Of a stretch of DNA of 64,000 bases, positions 26,565 to 35,620 are shown one piece after another. Source of the stretch: BAIKAL-G1 sp943369525 (GTDB lineage: Bacteria > Cyanobacteriota > Cyanobacteriia > PCC-6307 > Cyanobiaceae); NCBI GenBank assembly GCA_943369525.1, contig CALRNL020000005.1, positions 62,001 to 126,000 of the forward strand, written 5' to 3'. The notes below the pieces were generated by a model, which did not search any database, had not been told where the DNA came from, and saw nothing but the letters and a program-made list of their open reading frames with translations. The position numbers and the translations under genes were made by a program. Every line of letters starts with the position of its first letter. The stretch's first letter is position 1.

Positions 26565-27179
26565 TCACCGACCACTGGCGATATTGCTACAGATTCCGGC
26601 GCTGATCATGTGGCCGCTGAAGCGATTCAGGCATTTGATGGGATTGATATTTTAGTGAACAATGCTGGCACCTATCCGGCCAAAGGTTTGTTTATGGAAA
26701 CTGCAGATGATTGGAATGACGTCTTTAATCTTGATGTGGGCACAATGGTCCGGATGATCAATCGACTTGTACCGTTAATGAAAGAGCATCATTGGGGTCG
26801 GGTCATCGCAATTGCAAGTGGCGTTGGCACCAAGCCTCAAGGTGGCATGCCTCCCTATAGTGAAAGCAAAGCAGCCAATATCAATCTAGCAATTTCTCTC
26901 GCCCATGCATTGACAGACTCAGGCGTGACTAGCAACGCGATAAGCCCTGGGATCATCCTGACTCCAGGGCTCCACAAAAGGTTTGACAAAATGGGGCTTG
27001 ATTCTAATCTAGACGTTCGCGCTAAAATGGCAGCAGATTTTTCCCACAACCCCACGGGTCGCGCCGGCTACCCCCATGAGATCGCCGATGCTGTTGTCTT
27101 TTTGGCAAGCGAACGCGCTGACTACATTACCGGTCAAATTCTAAGAGTTGATGGTGGCTATGTTCCTACAGTCAATTAG
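26565..27179 (+). pseudogene. Short-chain dehydrogenase truncated at its N-terminus by the insertion sequence
   Basis: The open frame runs directly out of the right inverted repeat of the IS: SPTTGDIATDSGADHVAAEA, then the SDR motifs GIDILVNNAGTYP, the catalytic YSESKAA (YxxxK) and the C-terminal FLASERADYITGQILRVDGG. The first roughly 60 residues, with the TGxxxGIG cofactor-binding glycines, are missing. They are not found on the left side of the IS. A GTG at 26610 could start a stub but it would lack the cofactor site, so it is treated as a pseudogene. It was probably another oxidoreductase of this island. Confidence 0.8.
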
Positions 27180-27575
27180 CTTCTAGCGATACACAATAGT
27201 CCAGCTTGCAATCCCTAAGGCCCAGCCTTTTTCTACCGGAAGGTTGCCAAAGCCGATAACCTCAAACGTCGAGCTCCTGCACGTTGTCGATCAAGATTTT
27301 GATACCCCTAGGGGCCTTCCACTGTAGGATCAAGCCTGGGGGAATAGTCCTGCAGGGGACTTTTACTGTCAGTAACCCTGATGGCGTGGCGCGAGAACGC
27401 TGCTTCCCTTGGGTTGATCCCCAGGCTCAGATGAAATCAGTTTGTAATCCTGGGCGATCCTGAGGGTTGGTATGCATTTCGAAATGAATCTGCCAACTTT
27501 CTCCCTGTGGGACGACCTAGACTGAGTCCAGGATCTGGCGGGATCAGAACCCAAGTCGGGTTTGGCTTAGGGAGA
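27180..27575. other. Intergenic between truncated SDR and tRNA-Val
   Basis: About 400 bases without a protein-like open frame. It marks the change from the lower-GC accessory region to the GC-rich core. No direct repeat of the tRNA 3' end was found by eye in it. Confidence 0.4.
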
Positions 27576-27647
<72 letters not shown>

Positions 27648-27695
27648 GGTTCGACCATTCTGCCCCCTCGGTCCCCCCAGTGCTGCACAGAGCCC

Positions 27696-28253
27696 ATGGC
27701 CGACGGATCCAGTCACGATCGGGGCACCTGGGTGCTGGCTCTCCCCTTCGGCCTGCTGTGGTGGCCCGTGATGGGCTGGATCGGCAGCGCCACGGCCGCC
27801 CTGGCGTTCCTGATCGGCGGCCTGCTGCTCTCACCGGATCTGGACACCCGCTCCCGGCCCACCCAGCGTTGGGGACCCTTGCGGCTGTTGTGGTGGCCCT
27901 ACCGCCAGCTGTTGCGGCACCGCTCCCTGGTGTCCCATGGGCCCTTGCTGGGAACCTTGGGCCGGCTGGCCTATCTGGCTGGGGTGGTGCTGGCGCTTTC
28001 AGGGCTCCTGGCCCCCTGGGGCGCCCCGACTCCCGTTGCCCTGCTCCACTGGGGCCAACACCTTTGGCGGGGGCAGCCAGCCCTGCTGCTCCTGGCCTTG
28101 GCGGGACTGGAAGCCAGTGCCTGGCTGCACCTGATCCAGGACGGCGACCCCGTTGCCAAAACGCCCCGGGTCTTGCGCTTCCTCAGCCGGCGGCGGCGCC
28201 ATCGGGCCGGACGGGGGTGGCGGCGGCCAAGGCGAACGGGCCGACGCCCATGA
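27696..28253 (+). CDS. DUF2227-type putative metal-binding membrane protein
   Basis: A 185-residue protein with conserved polar motifs of the cyanobacterial putative metal-binding family: SSHDRGT near the N-terminus, LLSPDLDTRS, LRHRSLVSHGP and HLIQDGD. Together these supply several His/Asp residues that could bind a metal. Three to four hydrophobic segments lie between them, so it is probably an inner-membrane protein. The C-terminus is very basic. ATG 27696 places SH near the start, as expected. The biochemical role is unknown. The mazG gene follows on the same strand. Confidence 0.75.
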   Translation: MADGSSHDRGTWVLALPFGLLWWPVMGWIGSATAALAFLIGGLLLSPDLDTRSRPTQRWGPLRLLWWPYRQLLRHRSLVSHGPLLGTLGRLAYLAGVVLALSGLLAPWGAPTPVALLHWGQHLWRGQPALLLLALAGLEASAWLHLIQDGDPVAKTPRVLRFLSRRRRHRAGRGWRRPRRTGRRP

Positions 28254-28326
28254 GGTTGCATCCGCAGCCGTTTTGCGGCGCCTGGGTGGAAATGACAGGG
28301 TGGGAGCCGCCGCAATCGCCCCAGCC

Positions 28327-29307
28327 ATGGACGCCCCAAGCCAGGCCCAAAGGATCGTGTCCCCTAGGGATGGTTCCCAAAGGGACTTGGGCGCCCCCGA
28401 AGGAGCCCTGGCCGACTTGGTGGCCGTGGTGGCCCGGCTGCGCGATCCCGAGGCGGGCTGCCCCTGGGACCTGGAGCAGACCCATGCCTCCCTGGTGCCC
28501 TACGTGCTGGAGGAGGCCCATGAGGTGGCCGATGCGATCCGCCAAGGTGACGATCGCCACCTGGCCGAAGAATTGGGCGACCTGCTGCTGCAGGTGGTGC
28601 TGCACGCCCAGATCGCCAGCGAAGGGGGACGCTTTGATCTGGCCTCGATCTGCCGCGGCCTCAGCGCCAAGTTGGTACGGCGCCATCCCCATGTGTTTGC
28701 TGAGGTGGATGGGGATGGGGATGGGCCCGGGGACGGACCGAAGGGAACCAACCGGGGCCGGGCCGGGGACAGCGCCGCGGTGAAGCGGAGCTGGGAGGCG
28801 ATCAAGGCTGCGGAGCGCGCTGGGGAACCGGGTTCTGGCCAGGCGGTCGCGGCTTCCCCCAGCCCCCTGAGCGACCGGCTGGCGACCAAGGTGCGGGGCC
28901 AGCCCTCCCTGGCCGGGGCGATGACGATCTCGCGCAAGGCAGCGGCGGCGGGCTTCGAATGGGACGGGATCGAAGGGGTCTGGGAGAAGGTGGCCGAAGA
29001 GCTCGGCGAGCTCAAGGAGGCCGTGGCCAGCGGCGACCAGGCCCATGCCCAGGAGGAACTGGGGGATGTGATCTTCACCCTGGTGAATGTGGGCCGTTGG
29101 TGCGGGCTCGATCCGGATGCGGGGCTAGCGGGCACCAACCGGCGCTTTCTAGAGCGCTTTTCACGGGTGGAAGCGGCCCTGGGGGGCGATCTCCAGGGCA
29201 AGGGCATGGCCGAACTGGAGGCTCTCTGGCGCCGGGCCAAGGCCGAAATTAGGCAAGAACTGGCAGCCCGGGAGGCCCCAACCCCCAGGCCCCCAGAGGG
29301 GAGCTGA
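28327..29307 (+). CDS. mazG: Nucleoside triphosphate pyrophosphohydrolase MazG
   Basis: Hydrolyses (d)NTPs to monophosphates and pyrophosphate, cleaning the nucleotide pool. It has two all-alpha MazG domains: the first with LRDPEAGCPWDLEQTHASL and LEEAHEVADAI (EExxE metal motif) plus EELGDLLLQVVLHA, the second with VAEELGELKEAV and EELGDVIFTLVNV. A low-complexity linker rich in D and G (about residues 130-150) separates them. The total of 326 residues is a little longer than usual because of this linker. ATG 28327 is chosen because upstream in-frame sequence (from 28153) overlaps the DUF2227 gene and is not conserved-looking. Confidence 0.92.
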   Translation: MDAPSQAQRIVSPRDGSQRDLGAPEGALADLVAVVARLRDPEAGCPWDLEQTHASLVPYVLEEAHEVADAIRQGDDRHLAEELGDLLLQVVLHAQIASEGGRFDLASICRGLSAKLVRRHPHVFAEVDGDGDGPGDGPKGTNRGRAGDSAAVKRSWEAIKAAERAGEPGSGQAVAASPSPLSDRLATKVRGQPSLAGAMTISRKAAAAGFEWDGIEGVWEKVAEELGELKEAVASGDQAHAQEELGDVIFTLVNVGRWCGLDPDAGLAGTNRRFLERFSRVEAALGGDLQGKGMAELEALWRRAKAEIRQELAAREAPTPRPPEGS

Positions 29308-29493
29308 CACCAGGGATCGGTGCTGCAAGGCGATCGAAGCGAGCCTGCATCGGCTTGGATCGAGCCAGGAGGCTCCAGGCCGATCAGGGGCTTAGCTAAA
29401 GATCAAGACCGGCATGGGCGCCGCTCCAATCGTCGACCTTGACGATGGCAGGCCTGCCCAACCTAGTCTTAGGGAAATCCGAGGCCCTTGTCG

Positions 29494-29727
29494 ATGGGGA
29501 GTCCGATCAGTCAGGAGGTTTTTATTACTAGGGCCAAGGCGAGATTCGGCGACAAATATGACTATTCGAACATCCTCTACAAAAGCTTCAAGACCCCGAT
29601 AAAAATCCGATGCCGCATGCATCCTGTTAGGCTGATTGTAATCACGCCCGAGAAACACCTAGAAACCACGGGGGGCTGCAAATACTGCCTAAAGATGCAT
29701 CGAAGCCAACACTCTGATCCCGAGTAG
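29494..29727 (+). CDS. Small putative zinc-ribbon (DUF723-like) protein
   Basis: A 77-residue protein reading FITRAKARFGDKYDYSNILY, then KIRCRMH, then TPEKHLETTGGCKYCLKMH. This is the pattern of DUF723-type modules, which repeat or accompany endonuclease-like proteins and carry a Cys/His zinc cluster (C-x2-H ... C-x2-C). Only one module is present and no nuclease domain follows, so it may be a stand-alone remnant of a larger protein. The ATG at 29494 is used; a TTG two codons earlier is possible. DNA or RNA binding is inferred only. Confidence 0.55.
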   Translation: MGSPISQEVFITRAKARFGDKYDYSNILYKSFKTPIKIRCRMHPVRLIVITPEKHLETTGGCKYCLKMHRSQHSDPE

Positions 29728-29998
29728 CAACCTACGCCCGAGGGCCATTAATCCGGAAATGGGCGTGCACCCACGAGCGATGGAGCCAGCAAACATGCTG
29801 CAGGCGGATCGACGCCCAAGCACCAATCTTGAGACCAAAGGCGTGGGGCCCTACTGCGGCGCCAGCGGTTCATGGGCGGCCCTGGCCCACCTGAAATGTG
29901 TCGGTCAGTCAGGATTTCGGGATGATTAGGCGTGATGGTCCGCTAAAAAGCGACCATAGGTGAAAACAATAATCGCCGTTAAAGCGGTCCAAAGACCC

Positions 29999-32200
29999 AT
30001 GTCTGAGTTGAAATGTCCGTTTAGTGGACATGTGGGTGCGGTGACCCCCGCTGGTGGCACCTCCAACCAGCAGTGGTGGCCCGATCAGATCAACGTTGGC
30101 CTCCTCCACCAGCACCACCCGGCCTCCAATCCCCTCGGTGCCGACTTCGACTACGCCAAGGCCTTTGCAGGTCTGGACTACGACGCCCTGAAGTCCGATC
30201 TGCGGGCCCTGATGACCGATTCCCAGGAGTGGTGGCCTGCGGACTGGGGCCATTATGGAGCCCTTTTCATCCGCCTGGCCTGGCACAGCGCTGGCACCTA
30301 CCGGATCTCGGATGGTCGCGGAGGCTCCGGCCATGGCAATCAACGCTTTGCGCCCCTCAATAGCTGGCCTGACAACACCAACCTGGACAAGGCCCGTCGC
30401 CTGCTCTGGCCCATCAAGCGCCGTTATGGCAATCAGATCTCCTGGGCCGACCTGATTGTTTTGGCGGGCACCGTGGCCCTGGAGTCCATGGGTTTCGCCA
30501 CGCTGGGCTTTGCCGCTGGTCGCACCGACATCTGGCAGCCGGAAGAGGATGTGTTCTGGGGACGCGAGACCAGCTGGCTTGGCGATGAACGCCACGGCGC
30601 CGATGGCGGGCTCAACCAGCCCCTGGCGGCGGTTGAGATGGGTCTGATTTATGTCAACCCCGAGGGGCCCCATGGCAATCCCGACCCGGTGGCCTCTGGC
30701 CGGGATGTGCGGGACACCTTCGCCCGCATGGGCATGACCGTGGAGGAAACGGTGGCCCTGGTGGCAGGCGGCCATACCTTCGGCAAGTGCCACGGCGCTG
30801 CGCCCGCCAGCAACCTGGGGGCGGAACCGGAGGCGGCAACCCTGGAAGCCCAGGGCTTGGGCTGGCTGAACACCTACGCCAGTGGCAAGGCCGAACACAC
30901 GATCACCAGCGGCATTGAAGGGGCATGGAAACCCAACCCCACCCAATGGGATCAGGGCTATTTCGAAATGATGTTCACCTATGAGTGGGAGCTCACCAAG
31001 AGCCCTGCCGGGGCTTGGCAGTGGGTCGCCAAGGACGTGCGGCCTGAGCATCTCATTCCCGATGCCCACGTGCCGGGATTGCGTTCGGCACCGATCATGA
31101 CCACCGCCGATCTCTCCCTGCGCCAGGACCCAATCATGGCGCCCATCGCCAGGCGCTTCCATGCGGATCAGCAGGCTTTTGCAGACACCTTTGCCCGGGC
31201 CTGGTTCAAGCTGACCCACCGCGACCTGGGTCCCCGCTCGCTCTACCTCGGGCCGGACATCCCAAGCGAAGCGATGATCTGGCAGGACCCCCTACCGGCC
31301 GTTACCCATCCCCTAGGGGATGCCGCCGATTTCTCAGCGTTGAAGCAACAAATCCTGGCCACGGATTTAACGGTGTCCGAGCTGATTGCAACCGCTTGGG
31401 CCTCAGCCTCCACGTTCCGCGGCTCCGACAAACGGGGGGGAGCCAATGGCGCCCGAATCAGGCTCCAGCCCCAACGGGGCTGGGAGGTGAATGACCCGGA
31501 GCAACTCTCACGGGTCCTGACCCAGCTGGAGGCGATTCAGGCGGCCTTCAACAGCAACCGCTCGGACGGCAAGTCCATTTCCTTGGCCGATCTGATCGTG
31601 CTGGCCGGTGGTGCGGCCGTAGAAAAGGCGGCCGCAGCGGCCGGATACGCCGTGGCCGTTCCCTTCCGGCCGGGACGCACCGATGCCAGCGCTGAGCAAA
31701 CGGACAGCGCCGGGTTCAATTGCCTCAAACCCCTTGGCGACGGCTTCCGCAACTGGCAGCGGGCCGACCTACCACTTCGGGCCGAGGAACTACTACTCGA
31801 CAGGGCCCAGCAATTGGGATTGGGCGCCCCTGAATTCACGGTTCTCGTGGGGGGGTTGCGCGTCCTGGGAGCCAACAGTGGCGGCAGCCGCCATGGCGTT
31901 TTCACCGATCGCGTTGGCGTATTGAGCACGGATTTCTTCGTGAACCTGCTCGACATGGGCACGATCTGGGGACCGGGCCCTAGCGAGACCGTTTACGAGG
32001 GCCGCAGCCGGGCCGATGGCAGCCTGCGCTGGACGGCGACCCGGGCTGATCTGGTGTTTGGATCCAATAGCCAGCTGCGGGCGATTGTCGAGATCTATGC
32101 CCAGGAGGACGGGGCTGGGCGGTTTATTGACGACTTCGTGAAAGCGTGGGTGAAGGTGATGGAGCTGGACCGATTTGACCTGCATCGACCCAGCATCTGA
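29999..32200 (+). CDS. katG: Catalase-peroxidase KatG
   Basis: Bifunctional haem enzyme that removes hydrogen peroxide in the cytoplasm. The distal triad Arg92-Trp95-His96 is seen in RLAWHSAGTYR, the proximal haem His in VAGGHTFGKCHGAAP, and the tyrosine of the Met-Tyr-Trp adduct in MGLIYVNPEGP, with the Met in YFEMMFTYEWELTKSPAGAW. The C-terminal, non-haem duplicate half is present (VLAGGAAVEKAAAAAG; FVNLLDMGTIW). Its 733 residues match the family. ATG 29999 precedes the usual CPF motif (MSELKCPFSG). It is single in this window and has no visible regulator next to it. Confidence 0.97.
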   Translation: MSELKCPFSGHVGAVTPAGGTSNQQWWPDQINVGLLHQHHPASNPLGADFDYAKAFAGLDYDALKSDLRALMTDSQEWWPADWGHYGALFIRLAWHSAGTYRISDGRGGSGHGNQRFAPLNSWPDNTNLDKARRLLWPIKRRYGNQISWADLIVLAGTVALESMGFATLGFAAGRTDIWQPEEDVFWGRETSWLGDERHGADGGLNQPLAAVEMGLIYVNPEGPHGNPDPVASGRDVRDTFARMGMTVEETVALVAGGHTFGKCHGAAPASNLGAEPEAATLEAQGLGWLNTYASGKAEHTITSGIEGAWKPNPTQWDQGYFEMMFTYEWELTKSPAGAWQWVAKDVRPEHLIPDAHVPGLRSAPIMTTADLSLRQDPIMAPIARRFHADQQAFADTFARAWFKLTHRDLGPRSLYLGPDIPSEAMIWQDPLPAVTHPLGDAADFSALKQQILATDLTVSELIATAWASASTFRGSDKRGGANGARIRLQPQRGWEVNDPEQLSRVLTQLEAIQAAFNSNRSDGKSISLADLIVLAGGAAVEKAAAAAGYAVAVPFRPGRTDASAEQTDSAGFNCLKPLGDGFRNWQRADLPLRAEELLLDRAQQLGLGAPEFTVLVGGLRVLGANSGGSRHGVFTDRVGVLSTDFFVNLLDMGTIWGPGPSETVYEGRSRADGSLRWTATRADLVFGSNSQLRAIVEIYAQEDGAGRFIDDFVKAWVKVMELDRFDLHRPSI

Positions 32201-32615
32201 TCCGGGCTCCACTCCCTAGGCAGCCCTGCCCTGACCCATCCCGTCAACGGAGCGGCACCTCCCAGACCCTTGGCTCAAACCTGGAGTTCTGACTGTTTCG
32301 CTGGGACTGGGAGCCCGCTCAACGGGGGCTTAGACACCAAACCAAGACTCGGGTTTCTGGGTCAACCCAGCCGCTAACCCAACCTTACCCATCCCCGGTT
32401 AGCGCCCTAGATGGGATCGGGGCTCTGTCCCGATTGCCATGGGGTTCATTGCTTACTCCTGCGCCATGTTTCGCGATCGGCGATGCCCCTAATGGCAAAA
32501 CCTTGATCAACAATCCATGTTCTACGAATCAGCAGCAGGTTTAGCTCGCCCAGAGCAGGGGCTTAACCTGCCAACGTTGATTGCACTTCAGGTCTCCGCC
32601 GCCCTTTTGAACCCC
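32201..32615. other. Intergenic, promoter region of hydrolase gene
   Basis: Contains several small inverted repeats (for example TGGGTCAACCCA near 32359-32370) but no T-run terminator and no gene. In-frame sequence upstream of 32616 is open to 32517 but does not look coding. Confidence 0.35.
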
Positions 32616-34190
32616 ATGCCGTTATCACGATCTCTGCAGAAAGCACCGCGATTCTGGGGCCGGTTGGGTGCCCTGGCCCTGGGGGCGGGACTGCTAACGA
32701 CTGGCCTGGCCCGACCCGCCCCAGCATTGGAGACGGTGACGCTCAAACTGCCGATGCTGCAGACGACCTTCACCTTGCGCCTGAGCGAACTGACCAGTCC
32801 GGCGGCGCTGATGGCCGGCCGCAGTGACCTCGCCGAATTGGATCGCGCCAGCAACGGGGCCCTGGGCCGATCCCTGGTGGGACTGTTTCAGCAGCCCTTG
32901 CCCCTGCAGAACACGGCGGTTCTGGACGAATCCATGGCCCAGCCCCTGGTTCAGCAGGTCCTGCTGATGTTGTCGACCTTCGGATCGATCGACAACCTGG
33001 GAGCGGAGGAACTCAGCCCGGGCAAATCGAGCAAGGTGCTGGCCCAAACCCTGCACCAACTCTTCGCCAAGGGCCAGCCCAGCCTGCTGGCCCTGCTCCA
33101 GGCCCTGCCGGGCAAGGGGGTAACGATCGATGTCCAAGAGGGCCTCAAGGTGGCCGAGCGGCTGACCGCCCAGCAGCGGCGGGCCCAACAACTAATGGGC
33201 GGCCAGCCCGCTGCCAGCGTCGATCCCAGCCTGGACAAACCGGGGCCCCTGGCGGTGCGGCGCCAGGAACTGGTCCTGGCCGTGGGCCACCGTCCCCAAC
33301 CCTTGCAACTGGTGGTGATCCAACCCACCCAGGGCGCCAACGGCAAGCTGGTCGTGATCTCCCACGGCCTTTGGGATAGTCCCGAAAATTTCGAGGGTTG
33401 GGCCAAGCACCTGGCCAGCTATGGCTACACGGTGATCCTGCCCCGTCACCCCGGTAGCGACAGCAGCCAGCAACAGGCCATGCTCTCCGGCAAGGTTCTC
33501 CCGCCCGGACCGGCCGAACTGCGGCTGCGGCCCCTGGATGTGTCCGCCAGCCTGGACGCCGTGCAAGCCCGCAGCCTCAAGGGCCTCGAAGCCATCAGCG
33601 CCGCCCAAGTGGTGGTGATTGGCCACTCCTGGGGCGCCACCACGGCGCTGCAACTGGCCGGCGCGATTCCGAGCGCCACGGAGCTGCGCAGCCGTTGCCA
33701 GATCATCGACGATCCCGAGCGCAACCTCAGCTGGGTGTTGCAGTGCAGTTTCCTGAGTGCGGCGGATCGCGCCGCCGCTCCAGACCAGCGGGTCGTGGCG
33801 ATCGCCGCCGTGAGCCCGCCTAGCCGCCTGCTGTTTGCCCCCGGTTCGGCCGCCGGCATGACCGCCAGGGGCTTGCTGATCAGCGGCAGCCGCGACTGGG
33901 TCGTGCCCCCCGATCCCGAGGCGATCACCCCCTTTGGCCCCAACGGCCGCTTCGGCCACACCCTGGTGCTGGCCAACGGTGGCGACCACTTCAACCTGCG
34001 CGCACCGGCCGCGGGCAATGGCTCGCCCCTGCGGGGCCTGCTGCTGGCCTGGGTGCAGGCCGCCTTCAGCCCCGGCGCCAGCCTCAAGCCGGCCCAAGGG
34101 CTACCGCCCCTGCTCCCCGCCAGCGGCTGGGGTAATGGGGCCATCCCCCTGGTCAACGTCACCAGCCAGCTGACCCCGGCCGGCAACTGA
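32616..34190 (+). CDS. Exported alpha/beta hydrolase with N-terminal DUF1400
   Basis: A 524-residue protein with a signal peptide after ATG 32616 (LGALALGAGLLTTGLARPAPA). A DUF1400-type helical N-terminal domain follows (residues 35-190, LKLPMLQTTFTLRLSELTS), then an alpha/beta-hydrolase domain. That domain shows the oxyanion region VISHGLWDSPENFEGWAKHL, the nucleophile elbow GHSWGATTALQLAG, and a late Asp/His pair (ISGSRDWVVPPDPEA and NGGDHFNL). Family members include lipase/dienelactone-hydrolase-like enzymes; the substrate is unknown. The protein is probably periplasmic. It converges on the LCP gene through a double hairpin. Confidence 0.85.
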   Translation: MPLSRSLQKAPRFWGRLGALALGAGLLTTGLARPAPALETVTLKLPMLQTTFTLRLSELTSPAALMAGRSDLAELDRASNGALGRSLVGLFQQPLPLQNTAVLDESMAQPLVQQVLLMLSTFGSIDNLGAEELSPGKSSKVLAQTLHQLFAKGQPSLLALLQALPGKGVTIDVQEGLKVAERLTAQQRRAQQLMGGQPAASVDPSLDKPGPLAVRRQELVLAVGHRPQPLQLVVIQPTQGANGKLVVISHGLWDSPENFEGWAKHLASYGYTVILPRHPGSDSSQQQAMLSGKVLPPGPAELRLRPLDVSASLDAVQARSLKGLEAISAAQVVVIGHSWGATTALQLAGAIPSATELRSRCQIIDDPERNLSWVLQCSFLSAADRAAAPDQRVVAIAAVSPPSRLLFAPGSAAGMTARGLLISGSRDWVVPPDPEAITPFGPNGRFGHTLVLANGGDHFNLRAPAAGNGSPLRGLLLAWVQAAFSPGASLKPAQGLPPLLPASGWGNGAIPLVNVTSQLTPAGN

Positions 34191-34203
34191 GCCCAAGGCC
34201 ACC

Positions 34204-34273
34204 GGCGCCTAGGCGCTAAGGGCCTAGGCGCCAGCTGGTCGGGACCCCGAGGGGTAGGGTCCCGACCAGCTGG
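34204..34273. terminator. Double hairpin between convergent genes
   Basis: Two abutting stems. GGCGCCTAGGC (34204-34214) pairs with GCCTAGGCGCC (34222-34232) over 11 bp with a 7-base loop. CCAGCTGGTCGGGACCC (34231-34247) pairs perfectly over 17 bp with its complement at 34257-34273, around a 9-base loop. They overlap by two bases, so they may be mutually exclusive. They lie between the stops of the hydrolase and LCP genes. No T-run is present. Confidence 0.7.
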
Positions 34274-34318
34274 GCCTGAACCCGGCCCCTTGCCCTCGGG
34301 ATTTCAGGCCTCGCGAGA

Positions 34319-35566
34319 TCAGCCCTCCGGATACTGGCTCTGGTATTCGGCGTGGTGGGGGTTGATATCGGGCATCCAGTAATCGATATCGCCATGCCAA
34401 TAGGACTTTCCCGAGAGTTGCTGGATGGTGAGCTTGGTGGTGCCCATGGCGCTGAGCAGGCCGCCGATCTGCAGCGGTGAGAGATCGGTTTTGATATCGG
34501 CGCCGGCGATTTTGAGCAGCTCCGGCAACTGGGTTATAAAGACCGGATTGGCCAGTTTGCGGAAGACTTCATTGAGCACCAACTGTTGCCGTTGCAGGCG
34601 ACCGATATCGCCAAGACCATCGTGGCGGAAGCGCAGGAAGCCCTCCAGATCCTTGCCCTTCAGCAGTTGCCTGCCGGGGTAAAGATCGATGGTCAAGCCC
34701 TGGGTTTTGTCGGTGTAAAGCATGCGCTTAGGCACATCCACTTCCACGCCACCGAGGGCATCGCCAAGATGTTGAACGGCGTTGAGATTGACAAAAATAT
34801 AGTGATCAACGGGCGCTGCCAGCAGCTTGGTGAGCTCCTGCTTGACCAGGGGAATGCCGCCAGTGGCATAGAGGGCATTCGCCTTCATCGGCCCGAACTG
34901 GTCCGATTCGATGTAGGTGTCCCGCGGCACCTGGGTGAGCTGGGTTTTACCCCCATCCAGGTTGAGGGTGAAGAGGGAATCGGTGTTGCCTGACACCTGG
35001 TCAGTGCCGATGACCAGGAGGCGATGGTTGCCCGTGGCCACGGGCGGCGCCATCGAAGCCAGCATGGTGCCTGGATGCCAGAACTTGGCAAGGCCCGCCC
35101 CCACCAGGGCGCCGAAGGGCCCCACCAGGCCATAGCCCACGCCAAGGCCCAGCAGAAAGGTGAGCAGCAGGGCCCGCTTCGGTCCCTTGGCCTGGCGTTG
35201 TCGCTGGGTACCCGGGGGGCCCGGCGGGCGCCGCGGCCGGGGCTGGGGCTGGCCAGGGATCGCCTCGGGGCTGGGGCGAAGCGGTGCGGAGCGACCAGGC
35301 CGTTCCAGGGGCAACACCAACCCCTCGCCATAGGCGGCGGGAGTGGCCTGGGCGCGGCGCTGACCGGCCTGGCGACTGCCCCGGGGCTCCAGATCCGAAC
35401 CACGGCCCTTGGATTCGCGACCCTGGTCCGAAAGTCGATCGCGACCGCCATCACGAGCCTGGCGGCGCCCAGCGGCGGCATCCTGGCGCTCCGGGGCTTG
35501 GCCAGGGGGGCGGTCCCCTGGACGTTGCTTGCGGTCACCGCCGCGACTGGGTTGGGCCTGGGCCAT
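34319..35566 (-). CDS. LytR-CpsA-Psr (LCP) family cell-wall glycopolymer ligase
   Basis: LCP enzymes transfer polyprenyl-linked glycopolymers to the cell wall. The first 110 residues are a hydrophilic Arg/Pro/Gly-rich cytoplasmic tail. One membrane helix follows (ALLLTFLLGLGVGYGLVGPF), then the LCP domain: LLVIGTDQVSGNTDSLFTLN, TQVPRDTYIES, YIFVNLNAVQHLGDALGG and FLRFRHDGLGDIGRLQRQQ, the arginine-rich pyrophosphate-binding motif. The start is uncertain; ATG 35566 (MAQAQPSRG) or 35590 are candidates, and 35566 is used. It lies 55 bases or less downstream of purT on the same strand. Confidence 0.88.
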   Translation of the reverse strand: MAQAQPSRGGDRKQRPGDRPPGQAPERQDAAAGRRQARDGGRDRLSDQGRESKGRGSDLEPRGSRQAGQRRAQATPAAYGEGLVLPLERPGRSAPLRPSPEAIPGQPQPRPRRPPGPPGTQRQRQAKGPKRALLLTFLLGLGVGYGLVGPFGALVGAGLAKFWHPGTMLASMAPPVATGNHRLLVIGTDQVSGNTDSLFTLNLDGGKTQLTQVPRDTYIESDQFGPMKANALYATGGIPLVKQELTKLLAAPVDHYIFVNLNAVQHLGDALGGVEVDVPKRMLYTDKTQGLTIDLYPGRQLLKGKDLEGFLRFRHDGLGDIGRLQRQQLVLNEVFRKLANPVFITQLPELLKIAGADIKTDLSPLQIGGLLSAMGTTKLTIQQLSGKSYWHGDIDYWMPDINPHHAEYQSQYPEG

Positions 35567-35620
35567 GGGGACTGTCGATCGCCGCACCATAAAGCCCAAG
35601 TCCCCTTGCAACCAGGGGGT

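Noticed and set aside
29909..31219. 436-codon minus-strand frame inside katG
   Set aside because: Shadow of the strongly supported katG gene.
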